64,000 nucleotides of DNA, from the NCBI GenBank assembly GCA_023630585.1, contig CM042554.1:2260695-2324694 (forward strand), written 5' to 3'. Made by a program: the position numbers and the translations under genes. Under the pieces are notes generated by a model. The model was given only the letters and a program-made list of their open reading frames with translations, made no database searches and had not been told where the DNA came from. The DNA comes from Cranoglanis bouderius. Taxonomy: Eukaryota; Chordata; Actinopteri; Siluriformes; Cranoglanididae. The stretch's first letter is position 1, and the number at the start of each line of letters is the position of its first letter. Of this stretch, positions 1 to 8,932 are shown piece by piece.

Positions 1-900
1 GTCTCGTGGTGTGGGGAATGTCGGTTAGACCCAGTAAACTGCACAATAGCTACAGTCCTGGAGTTTTTACAAGGATGTTTCTCAGCAGGGTTGGCTCCTT
101 CTACAATCAGGGTCTACGTGGCCACCATTTTGACCAGCCACACCTCTACTGGTGGAGCCTCTGTGGGGCAACATCCTCTAACATTGAGCTTCATGCGTGG
201 TGTCGGACGGCTGAGGCCCATCCGCAGACCACGCATACCTTCCTGGGACCTTTCTGTGGTCTGTTAGATGCCCCATTTGAGCCCTTAGAGTCAGCCTCTG
301 AGAACCTTCTGACTCTAAAGGTAGCTATTCTGCTGACCCTGACATCTCTCAAGTGAGTTAGGAGATCTACAAGCTCTCTCTGTTGCCCCTTCCTGCCTTG
401 ACTTTGCCCCTGGATTAGCTAAAGCCTTCCTATATCCTAGGCTTGATTATATTCCTAAAGTGCCTATGTCTGCTGCCCAGCCGATAGTGTTGCAGGCTTT
501 CTGCCCTCGTCCATTCCTCACACCGGAACAAGAGAAATTGCACGTACTGTGTCCAGTAAGGGCTCTCTGTACTTACGTCCACCGCTCTGGCCAGTGGCAT
601 AAGTCAGAGCAGTTGCTAATCTGCTTTGGCGGCGACAGAAGAGGTGATGCTATGTCAAAGCAGCGCATCTCTAATTGGATAGCGGAAGCTATCTCTATCA
701 CTTATGAGGCGCGCAGTCTCGCTACGCCTCTGGGCATAAGGGCTCATTGCACTAGAGAGGTCGCCTCCTCGAAGGCTTTATCCAAAGGGGTACCCTTACA
801 GGATGTGTGTGCTGCAGCGGGGTGGTCTACGCCGCACACATTCATTCGATATTACAGTCTGGACATGCATTCCACTCCAGGCTTGAGTGTCTTGCAGTGA
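1..900 (+). pseudogene. DIRS-type tyrosine recombinase, C-terminal part, frameshifted
   Basis: Remnant of the integrase-like tyrosine recombinase used by DIRS retrotransposons to insert circular cDNA. The first 250 bases read (frame 1) as the N-terminal SAM-like domain, with the motif LAPSTIRVYVATI. The reading then moves to frame 3 (about 250-350, FEPLES motif) and back to frame 1 from about 352 to the TGA at 898-900. The last block holds the catalytic-domain landmarks: CPVRALCTYV, then HCTREVASSKAL (family Arg/His box), then GWSTPHTFIRYY, whose Tyr would be the nucleophile. The element enters from outside the window. Frame 1 has a TAG at 265-267, and two frameshifts make the gene inactive. 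Assignment rests on motif order; the exact DIRS subfamily is not determined. Confidence 0.8.
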
Positions 901-1270
901 CCTTCGGGCTCGGATCTATTGAACAGGCCATTCCCTCAGTATGACGGACTGGGTATTCTCATTCCCACAGCGTGAAGCTCACGCAACGTTGAATTCCCTT
1001 AGAAAGGGAACGTCTGGGTTACGCATGTAACCTTGTTCCCTGAGAAGGTATGCTTTGTCATACTGGGGAATGCCTGTGAATTGCGTCTTTGCTTCAGATA
1101 ATAGAGGCTGAGGGCGTGGTTCACAGGTGCCGTTTTTATATCATGCAACATGCTTAATTGCCATGTCACCTAACCACGGCAGGCCTATAAATTAGGTGTG
1201 ATTTCACACAGATTTCAGATACCGGTCACGTGCAAGGGCGCTTCCCACAGCATGAAGCTCACGCAACATA
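901..1270 (+). repeat. 3' terminal region of the DIRS element
   Basis: Non-coding DNA directly after the recombinase stop. The string CACAGCGTGAAGCTCACGCA (967-986) recurs with one change (g to a) at 1246-1265, bracketing a block with GGTTACGCATGTAACC, a near-palindrome. Repeated terminal segments around a complementary core are what DIRS elements carry instead of LTRs. The outer edge near 1270 is inferred from loss of the repeat and the change to AT-rich sequence. Confidence 0.55.
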
Positions 1271-1467
1271 TAGGTTAATATAAAAATTTAAAAATAAAAA
1301 TACATCTTACCTGCTGAGAAGTCCATGGTCTCAAAGGTTATTTAACCCTTTGCTGGATTTTCAGAGATGTGAAATCTCTTGGAAGTCTTCCAGAATGCAA
1401 AACTGTTGGGAGTGTTAGCCTTTATAGGGAGTTAACCAATGTTTTGGCGGGGAAACTTGGTTATAAA

Positions 1468-1470
<3 letters not shown>

Positions 1471-1509
<39 letters not shown>

Positions 1510-1688
1510 ACATTGGTGGGTTCATGTAACTATTTACATACACGTGTCAAAATTAGTAGATGAAATATACCAACCCTCTTTCTGAGGGTGGGTGTAGGAA
1601 GGGGTGTGTGTGTGTGTGTGAGAATGGTGGTTTAATTTAATTAGTAACATACACATGTCAAAATTAGTTTGATGAAATATACCAACCT

Positions 1689-1786
<98 letters not shown>

Positions 1787-1967
1787 GCGTTTTCATTTAA
1801 TTAGTAACATACACGTCAAATTAGTTTGATGAAATATACCAATCTGGGGTGTGTGTGTGTGTGAGAATAGTGGTTTCATGTAACTAAAAAACATACACAT
1901 GTCAAAATTAGTTTGATGAATTATACCCAACCCTCTTTCTGAGTGTGGGTGTTTGGGTTGTAGGAAG

Positions 1968-2012
<45 letters not shown>

Positions 2013-2330
2013 ATCATGTGAAAACATACATTTGGTAGGGAACTTTGGATTATATAAATGTATGTGTGTGTGTGCTTTCACTTGTAATCTAAGATCTTAA
2101 ACAATAACATACAACTGTCAAATTAATTTGATGAAATATACCAACTCTTCATAGCTGGGAATGGTGCTTTCATTTAATATACATACACCTGTTGACCTGA
2201 CAAAATTAAATTGATTCATGATGACCTTTGACCTAGACCTGTCAAACTTTGATTGATGATGATGACGCTGAAGATGACACTTTTAGGACATACACCTGTC
2301 AAAAGATGAGTTAATGAAATATGCAAACCA
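1471..2330. repeat. Composite minisatellite with embedded (GT)n and (GA)n arrays
   Basis: A unit containing a form of ACATACACATGTCAAAATTA followed by a TTTGATGAAATATACCAAC-like string recurs near 1538, 1647, 1807, 1889, 2106, 2170 (degraded) and 2289. Between units lie expanded dinucleotides: (GT)n at 1471-1507, 1606-1620, 1692-1722, 1851-1862 and 1971-2009, and a 60-bp (GA)n at 1723-1782. Spacing varies from about 60 to 215 bp because the dinucleotides differ in length. Open frames across it are only repeat translations. Confidence 0.85.
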
Positions 2331-3725
2331 TATTCTCTCTCTCATGTAACTCCCTGGCAAGGCAAATATCTCACAACCTTTCAAAGGTTTCTGGATGTAA
2401 AATGATTGGTGAGTTGATTTTATATATTTTATGATTTTAAGTTGTTTCATTTGATAATTTAGTTTAATTTGTTAACTGTGAATTTTTTTATGAGTAAGCT
2501 ATGACTTGAAGCTACAGCAAATTATTCCAGTTAACTTTTATTAAAATGCTGAATGTAATTGTTTCGTAGGTGCTTAAGGGCATAAATTTCAAGTGAATGT
2601 AATGGTTAGTTATGGCTTACTGGAAATCAAGGCAAATCAAAATTTTAAGCTGCTCAGTTCCTCAACTGATCTGAACCATCTTTTGAAGTCTGCTGAAAAA
2701 CTGACAGAGAGTGATGAGGAAACCATTACGTCTACTAATTTTATATTTCCCTGCTTTTTAAAGTGAAAAAAGTAAGGCCAAATTGTGTTAATGCAGAGTT
2801 TGTGTTAATTTCTTTATTCATTTGTTTCCCTTTGCACTTTAGACTGGGATGCGAACATGGCCTCTGTTTTGCTTCTCCTCCATCTCCTCCCATCACCATC
2901 TGGACAGGGGAATAACAAAATATATCCCACTGAGGCTGTGCACTTTCTTAAGGTAGAATAAGGTGCAATCTTTTGATTGATGTCTCTGTTTGATGGACTT
3001 TAGTCTTACATTTGTTCTCTGTGCTTCAGTCTTGCTGCAGCTTTGGCAAGAGCATCAGCAGCCATATATCCTTGCGGTTGGAAGACAAAAAGCTAAGATT
3101 GACTCTTTCTATATTGTCATGGACAAGAGACTGATACCCTGCCAAGCAGCCAATTGCAGTTTGCAGTTTGCAGTTGATGGACTGTTAAAAGCTCATTGTC
3201 TTCAATGCATCCTATGTTGCACATGTCAGTGCATTTACTCTTTTATAAACCACTGTAATAATACAACATAGCTATTGGCAGAACAAGGGTGTTTGCTTGA
3301 GTGAGAGAGCCAAAGACCTTAAATAGACTGAGTGATGTTTCATTGCTTTATATGTAGCATGTCTTACAGTATGTGAACTGCCATCATTTATTCCCACTTG
3401 CGCACTGATCTCAGCTTTTATCCTTCTTTGAAGTTTCATCTAATTTGTGCACAAGATAAGTGCAAGCATCAATGTTCCACATATTATGGTTACAGAAAAC
3501 ATTAAATTAATGCTCATAATAGCCATAGTGATCAGACTGATTCAACAACAAAATTCTGTTTAGGTTACTGAATCCTCACTTTAGCCAGATATATTTCAAC
3601 CAGCTGATGATGCTGTCCAATAAAACACTCACACTTGTTTTGAAAACAATGGTCCAGGTGTCACTAAAAAGCATAAAAAAGAATATTGCTAAAGAATTAT
3701 TGCTGAACTACAGGGTACAGGTATT
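2331..3725. other. Intron-like AT-rich DNA, no gene recognised
   Basis: Unique-looking sequence without a convincing coding segment. A 93-codon open frame at 2990-3271 has no recognisable domain. I searched both strands by eye for further rab26 exons and found none. Confidence 0.5.
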
Positions 3726-4130
3726 TTGCAAAATGTTTTGTCAATTGTAAATTATTTGGAGGAACTTACATCAGAGCTGCACAATCAAATCAAACAAGAT
3801 ATTTTGTCTGTTCTACCTAATGATATTTCAAACACATCAGCAGTACAAGATTGTTTTGAGAATTTTGAAAATCCATTTATTGATTTTGACAGAAACAAAA
3901 AAGAATTAAATACTTTATCGCAAAATGGGGCATTTTTGAGCCCACTGAATGAGTCCTTAGTATTAGATATGATATTCAGCACAATAAAAGGACAGGCACA
4001 TACCATCAAGTTCCTGTCACTGACACATTTATGTACATTCACATTTTGGAAATGTTAAAGTTCATGTGTTGCAATTCTGATATATGTAAACTGTTTAAAC
4101 AAGGTAATCAGAGCTTAATTTGAGGCGGAT
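3726..4130 (+). pseudogene. Remnant of an unclassified dispersed teleost reading frame
   Basis: An open frame runs from 3726 to a stop at 4056-4058. Near 4000 the better reading shifts frame: from about 4007 it continues as HQVPVTDTFMYIHILEMLK to a stop near 4123. The VPVTDxFMYIxxLExLKF pattern is one I associate with large, poorly characterised proteins dispersed in fish genomes; I cannot name the family or confirm its source. The upstream part is acidic and Asn-rich (FENFENPFIDFDR). One frameshift and lack of flanking exons argue for a dead fragment rather than a host exon. Confidence 0.4.
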
Positions 4131-4537
4131 CCTAACAGAACAAAATCCGGCACCTCTAAAATATAGCACACCTGCTTTTTATGTGGATCTGGCACCTCTG
4201 CAGCTGGATGTTTAAAGTCTCCTGCAGCAATATTGTCAAAACAAATAGTTTTAGTTTTTAATTCACCAAAAGTAAAACAGATCAACAAAAAATGCAATAA
4301 AAATGCTAATCTTATATTACCAGTGCTTAAATATTGCAAATAGCCAATCAGTAGCCTCTTACACATAACATAATCATTTCAAAGTAAGTTCAAAGTTCAC
4401 CTGAATTCGTTGTCACAAAGCGAAGCCTTTCATTACCAGCATTTTTTAAGAACATAAACAAAATACTAAAAAGGCAAGAGTCCAAGAGAGCGAGCAGCAG
4501 GTCAGTTTGGTGACCATTCCCAAATGCTATAGCTTGA

Positions 4538-4945
4538 TTGTGGAAGGTTTTTAGAAGCGCTTACGAGACTAAACATTGTAAACCTGCGCATGGCTTTGAA
4601 AGTCAGATTAACTGCCCGGAATTAAATAGAGTTAACAGCCCACGTACAGTCATTCAGGCTTTTAGGGAGTACAGTGACACAAATAGACAAAAAGTTCGAG
4701 AAGGACTGAGGCAGTTGTTGGCTACTGTGAATGCCATACCGATCTCGAGTTTAGCATGAGCAGGGTTTGTCCAAAATCAGTCTCATTTGTAGCTCGCAGC
4801 GTGAATCCCTTCTCATCCCCACCATCTTGTCTCTGATGTTTTTGAACATCATGGGTCCACCGCTTACAAAGTTCAATCCCGAGCCATTTATGTGCTCATA
4901 GATACATAAGGGACACAGGGAAGAGTATGAGGACACTGACATGAT
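4538..4945 (+). pseudogene. hAT-type transposase, C-terminal dimerisation region
   Basis: The segment encodes RTVIQAFREYSD, then LRQLLATVNAIPISSLA to a TAG-interrupted reading, and after a shift CEQGLSKISLI, LLIPTILSLMFLNIMG and PPLTKFNPEPF. This order (S-x-x-x-C/A-E-x-G-F/L-S, long helix, G-PPLxxFxP) is the C-terminal hAT dimerisation/RNase-H tail found in domesticated and free hAT transposases such as the ZNF862/KIAA1586 type. No N-terminal catalytic region or terminal repeats are visible, so this is a fragment. Confidence 0.6.
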
Positions 4946-5611
4946 AGCTTTGCGGAATATTTTGTCTTATGCAAGATGATTTTTTCTTGATGTTGTGCAG
5001 TTAATGTTTATTGTAAGTACACTTATTTTAAGAAACGTAGCTTTGTATCGAAGTGCTTTGGGCAAATGTGTTTTGTAGCTAACTGAGGTGACAGCACATA
5101 AGCTGATAGAATGTGCAATCCATAAATGTTTCCCTTTGTACTGAGAATACTCACTGCTATTAAGTTTATGCTATTATGTCACTGTACCAGTGTGATCAAT
5201 TACATAGGTCCTACCTATCAGCATTGAATATTGTTGGCTACGTGAGATACTAGAAGCACTTTTACATGTCTGTAAATTCGCGGACCATGACCTTTCGTGT
5301 GCCTCCCGACCTGCTGTTCACTACCCTCTTAGTGTCCCGGGACCTGCAGATTTACAAATTAAGCAATGAAAGTAATGCAAGGTAATTTAAACAAGGTTAA
5401 ACAAGGTTATTTTTGTGATGGAGGTATTTCCAAGCACATACATTTTGCATTAGAGATTCAATTATATTAAGATGACTTTGAAACAGGGAATCCATCAGGG
5501 TACAAACATGGCCTTTGTAAGATAGGTGCACTCTACTTTGTTCTCAGGAATCTGCCCCCAAGATCAACTCTGCTGTATTGAATATTCAGTTGACCGCACT
5601 TCTTCATTCAC
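4946..5611. other. Intron-like DNA left of ERV-A
   Basis: No coding or repeat signal beyond simple AT-rich sequence. It ends in the 4-bp target duplication of the provirus; the unbroken host sequence resumes at 22413. Confidence 0.5.
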
Positions 5612-5615
5612 AAGG
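5612..5615. repeat. Target-site duplication of ERV-A, left copy (aagg)
   Basis: Four bases immediately before the terminal TG of the left LTR; repeated at 22409-22412 after the right LTR. Confidence 0.85.
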
Positions 5616-5786
5616 TGTCGGAAAATAATTAGGGCTCAGAAGGGGAGTCTCCCTCCGAGCTCCGACATCCAGGGTGGAGTTGTGTTCCCTCTCAGCTGTT
5701 TTGATCCTTTCAAACTCTCATTACACTCAAACTACTATCATCAAATTGAGACTCTTCAAACTTGGATGAGAAAGAGCAAACGTTGT

Positions 5787-5792
5787 TTTATT
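5787..5792 (-). terminator. Poly(A) signal, ERV-A 3' LTR
   Basis: AATAAA on the minus strand followed downstream by GTTTGCTCTTTCTC. The homologous signal in the solo LTR is at 49490-49495. Confidence 0.75.
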
Positions 5793-5943
5793 ACAGTCCA
5801 CAAACATGAAAGTCCTTTGAGCTCAAGGAGAACAATACTCACAATACAAAACACATTTCTATGTTATTGTAAGCAAGTACACCAGCATACACTGCATCCT
5901 CAGTGTCCTCTGTGTTCTCAAAAAACTCCCTAGAAATTCCCCT

Positions 5944-5951
5944 CTATTTAT
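5944..5951 (-). promoter_or_regulatory. TATA box, ERV-A 3' LTR
   Basis: Minus-strand ATAAATAG followed by AGGGG. The same element stands at 21050-21057 and, in the related solo LTR, at 49373-49380, always about 150 bases before a poly(A) signal in the same orientation. Confidence 0.75.
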
Positions 5952-5956
5952 GCTGA

Positions 5957-5972
5957 GGCGCTGAGTAGCGCC
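5957..5972. promoter_or_regulatory. 16-bp palindrome next to the TATA box (3' LTR)
   Basis: GGCGCT and AGCGCC arms separated by four bases, five bases from TATA. The arms are retained in the diverged solo LTR (49353-49368) while the loop and neighbouring sequence differ, which suggests a protein site or RNA/DNA hairpin under constraint. Confidence 0.5.
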
Positions 5973-6343
5973 TCCTTCTCTACTTTGCATATGCCCCGGC
6001 GAATTCCCCTTATTTTCCAGTATGGCCCTTTTGGCCCCTCCTATCTTCATTTGCATTCTTTGCCAAATTCCCCTTATTTTCCTCTTTTCTGAAAAAATCC
6101 CCCTTCGTGCGTCATTCTTGACTCATATCCTGTTCTTTGAATTTTCCCCTTAGTTCCAATTTTACTTCTTTCCTTGCGCCCTTTTTTGGTATTTCCGTCT
6201 TTTGGATTTCCCCTTATTTTCGGCCTTTGCCGTCATTTGTTATTAAAAAAACTGTCTGTATTTAACCTACACTTCCTAGTTTTCGATATATTCAGCTGTG
6301 GACTATCGTGCTACTCAACACTTTACCGTTATTCTCCCTTCAG

Positions 6344-7164
6344 GATGCCCAAAATGTGTAAGTCATATTTTTACTCTTCCCGTTTTGTTATTTTAGTTTT
6401 ATGTCCTTGCCCCTACTATTCTCTGTATTTATATGCTTAATGCTGTTTTTGTGAGACTTTAATGCTATGGTTACAGTTAGTTTTGGTGAGCTGTGTCTCT
6501 AGATTTCTTGCAAGCTGTTTAGGTAGGACGTTTCTTATACATAACTACTACTATTGTCTGGCTATTTAGCTTACCTACCTGGCTATTTAGCTTATCTACC
6601 TTAAGGCAAGAGTGTGTGATTTTTCCCCAAGTTTTCTTTTCCTGACCCATCTATGTTCTTCTCCTCCTAGCCCGCCCTCGTGGTTCTCTCCCACTCTCCT
6701 CTGGGACAGCCGAGGTCACCCTCTATCGTCGTTATCAGTTGACACATCTAGCCACTGGCATTTCTGAGTATCTGGAGCAGCTTTATAGCACTCCTCTGCC
6801 CTCCGCTCCTTTGTTCCCGGTCCGAATTTCGCAAGGGGTCAGACTGGAGTCTGTGTCAACTCAGACACCCATGCCTTTCACCCACTCCCGTTTCACTCAG
6901 ACCCCTATGCTTTTGGCGATGACCACTTCTCGGTCCACACAGACCGAGTGCTGCCCACACGTGGATGGTTGCCCATGGGACTCCAGAATTCCCCTTTCCC
7001 CCAGTGTTCTTCAGAACTTGGATGAGTCAACTTTGTCTACTCCTGTCTCTCCCACCGACTATTCCCCAACGAGTCCAGCTACTCCTCCCTCTATTATTCC
7101 TCTTTCACCTCCTACTACTGCTATCCGTCCCAGCGTGAGGCGGGCTCTCCTCTTTCCAGATTAA
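6344..7164 (+). CDS. Antisense two-exon LTR gene (3' LTR copy), unknown function
   Basis: Read opposite to the provirus. Exon 1 coding part is 13 nt (6344-6356, starting ATG) and ends at a consensus donor GTAAGT. Exon 2 starts after a pyrimidine-rich acceptor (ag at 6669-6670) and runs 6671-7164 (TAA). The phase is exact, giving 168 residues. An AATAAA (7186-7191) follows the stop by about 20 bases, and a TATA-like TATTAAAAAA (6241-6250) lies about 100 bases upstream. The product is Ser/Thr/Pro-rich, with a helical segment LYRRYQLTHLATGISEYLEQ, three TQT motifs (residues about 68-70, 80-82, 94-96), CPHVDGCPW (about 99-107) and a Pro-rich tail. No known domain recognised. The identical gene is in the other LTR, and a diverged homologue with the same exon plan is at 48305-49009. 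Transcription is inferred. Confidence 0.6.
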
Positions 7165-7343
7165 TCTGTATCAACCCTCTTCTTCAATAAACATGGTTGT
7201 TTATCCCCCACTCTTGCCTCCTGGTTTTTATTATTCCTAGGTGCTACATACTTCCTAGGTGCTACATACATAAGGTCTTAAGCGCTACTTGGTTACTTAC
7301 TATTCACTAAATATGGTCTTACCTCTCTTTTTTCTCAGCATCA

Positions 7344-7355
7344 CTCCCCCCTCTG
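7344..7355 (-). promoter_or_regulatory. Polypurine tract of ERV-A
   Basis: Minus-strand CAGAGGGGGGAG abutting the 3' LTR start TGATGC. This is the RNase H-resistant primer for plus-strand DNA synthesis in retroviruses. It fixes both the provirus orientation and the LTR edge. Confidence 0.9.
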
Positions 7356-7640
7356 AGACTATTAAGTCTCACCTTCCTAGGATTCTGTCAGGTCTTATGT
7401 CATAATATCGTTATATTAGTCTATAAACCTCTCTCTATAGTTTAGATGCTATAGGGGGTTATTTAAGCCTATCGTCAGTCGGAGCACATTTTGGCCAATA
7501 AACCCAATCCGTTTTTTGTAAGTTATGTTCTAATGGTGCTCGCCCACGGCTCGCCTACGACAGGTATACAAAACAGAAGACATAAACACTCAACAAAATA
7601 CAAATACAGTCTGCATCTCTCACACAAGCAGCACCTAAAC

Positions 7641-7718
7641 AATATCAGGCACTTAAACAAAATACAAATATCCACCCGAAATATCAGGCACTTAAACAAA
7701 ATACAAATATCCACCCGA
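7641..7718. repeat. 39-bp unit repeated twice in tandem
   Basis: Units 7641-7679 and 7680-7718 are identical and begin AATATCAGGCACTTAAAC. A partial third echo (aacaaaacacaaatacccacc) follows. Confidence 0.9.
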
Positions 7719-7780
7719 CAAACAAAACACAAATACCCACCGACAAAGAAAAGACAAAAACACAATTAAAAGACAACACG

Positions 7781-7826
7781 CAGCATCAAATAAAAAAAAA
7801 AAAAAAAGTCACTATCACTCCCCCCA
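7781..7826 (-). other. Internal copy of LTR-edge and polypurine-like sequence
   Basis: CAGCATCA (7781-7788) equals the last eight bases of the LTR as read on the plus strand. After an A-run, ATCACTCCCCCC (7814-7825) repeats the twelve bases spanning the true LTR/polypurine junction (7340-7351). It may be a second plus-strand primer site or the scar of a former LTR edge. Confidence 0.4.
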
Positions 7827-8045
7827 AGGACACAACACAAAAACAAATATATGTCGAAACGACAGCATAACATCTCCCCCCGCAACGTTTGCTCGCTTGT
7901 GGTGAACCAGGGGTGGGTGAAAAACCCTCAAGGCCAATAAAGAGGGAAAAGTCCCACCCTGCCCGCACATAGCGCGACAGTGAGCCCTATAGCCACCAGG
8001 GGCACCACAAGACCTCACATAGACCACATTGCCCGCTGCCCATAT

Positions 8046-8804
8046 TTAGCGCCACCACCAATAATGTCTGTGAAAGAGTCTCCCAATCCATCTGGGAAGG
8101 GGGAGGCGCAGACCACGCCGATTACGAAGCTGGGCCCAAACATCAGACAGGGCACAAAAACCTGTCGGGTATGGAGCGTCCACCAGCACCTCCGAGTCCG
8201 TGTCGCGCCACTCGTGAAAGAACAGAGGCGGCTTGGACACCGCCTCAAACCATGCCAGTTTCTCCGGTGTCAGGGCCGTCCATAGCGGATACTCACAGAA
8301 GAGGACAGTGCACAGCTGAACAGTAGTCTGCTGCAAAACATGCCGCGAGAGCAGAAAGCCATGATGGGTGCTTGTTCCATAAGCCTGGGCGACAGTTACC
8401 GAGCGACGCAGCTCGTACGAGTGTACCCTAAGGAGAAGACCACAACCCAAGGGATAGTCTGTGTTCCACGAGTCGTTAACCCAGAGTCCATCGTAATGAG
8501 CCATGTTAGCGTGAGACATGACGAGGGCCAGCGGTCTTGTGTCCTCCAGTAGCGTAGTCCACTCCGGGTCCTCCCGGGGCGCTGGGTACGGGAGCCAGAC
8601 CCGTAACCCGGGGCTCGACTGGTTAGGTAGACTCCACAGGCAGCTGGACATGTCGGCCTCCATACTAAGACGGGTACAGGCACAGCAGAGAAGACGCCTG
8701 GATGAGTCGTCGGCCACATAGGAGAACGCACCGTTGGGCTCGGGATGGAGTGACAAACAGATGGGAAGACGTCCCTGCCGCCGAACAGCTGGGGGGCTGG
8801 CCAT
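8046..8804 (-). CDS. ERV-A accessory protein, 252 aa, unknown function
   Basis: Uninterrupted frame between env and the 3' LTR, where complex retroviruses keep accessory genes. I place the start at the ATG of 8802-8804: it has the strong context ACCATGG and lies five bases after a consensus splice acceptor, as expected for a separately spliced mRNA. The frame is open upstream but has no ATG there. The product has no signal peptide or clear membrane segment. It is rich in Trp, Leu and Cys, with a mixed beta-like central part (SWNTDYPLGCGLLLRVHSYE) and a basic-aromatic C-terminus (RNRRGLRLPLPRW, ending HRHYWWWR) that could bind nucleic acid or membrane. I recognise no homologue; it does not resemble the epsilonretroviral cyclin-like frames. 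Confidence 0.7.
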   Translation of the reverse strand: MASPPAVRRQGRLPICLSLHPEPNGAFSYVADDSSRRLLCCACTRLSMEADMSSCLWSLPNQSSPGLRVWLPYPAPREDPEWTTLLEDTRPLALVMSHANMAHYDGLWVNDSWNTDYPLGCGLLLRVHSYELRRSVTVAQAYGTSTHHGFLLSRHVLQQTTVQLCTVLFCEYPLWTALTPEKLAWFEAVSKPPLFFHEWRDTDSEVLVDAPYPTGFCALSDVWAQLRNRRGLRLPLPRWIGRLFHRHYWWWR

Positions 8805-8808
8805 GGTC

Positions 8809-8850
8809 CTGCACACAACATATACAGAAACGCACAACAACAGGACATAG
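8809..8850 (-). promoter_or_regulatory. Splice acceptor for the accessory mRNA
   Basis: On the minus strand a U/C-rich run ending TGTTGTGTGCAG precedes GACCATGG. The position, five bases before the chosen ATG, supports a dedicated subgenomic transcript. Confidence 0.6.
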
Positions 8851-8932
8851 AGACAAGAGAGACAGGAAGACAGGGAGACAATAACACAACATACACAGTA
8901 CAGTAAGAGTCACGGAATGGGGTGGAGGGCGA

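Larger units (their letters stand above)
5616..7343 (-). repeat. ERV-A 3' LTR (1728 bp)
   Basis: Near-identical partner of 20722-22408. In viral sense it begins TGATGCTGAG after the polypurine tract and ends TTTTCCGACA at the host junction. It holds a TATA box (5944-5951), a poly(A) signal (5787-5792) and a palindrome upstream of TATA. This places U3 at about 1.4 kb, an unusually long U3. Relative to the 5' LTR it has an extra stretch around 7250-7320 in which a short string (ttcctaggtgctacatac) is duplicated. Most of U3 is occupied by an antisense reading frame. Confidence 0.95.
7356..8045 (-). other. Non-coding segment between accessory frame and polypurine tract
   Basis: About 0.7 kb with no long minus-strand frame. 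It contains a 39-bp tandem duplication (7641-7718), an A-rich stretch, and a second polypurine-like junction (7781-7826), listed separately. Confidence 0.6.

Noticed and set aside
4115..4366. Minus-strand 83-codon frame
   Set aside because: No motif, no conserved start context; AT-rich chance frame.
5526..5933. Open frame running from host DNA into the ERV-A LTR as a fusion gene
   Set aside because: It crosses the integration junction at 5616 and reads U5/R text in a non-coding sense; chance opening.
8396..8896. Minus-strand frame overlapping the accessory gene in another phase
   Set aside because: Low-complexity Cys/Ser/Pro translation, no ATG near the splice acceptor; shadow of the accessory frame.
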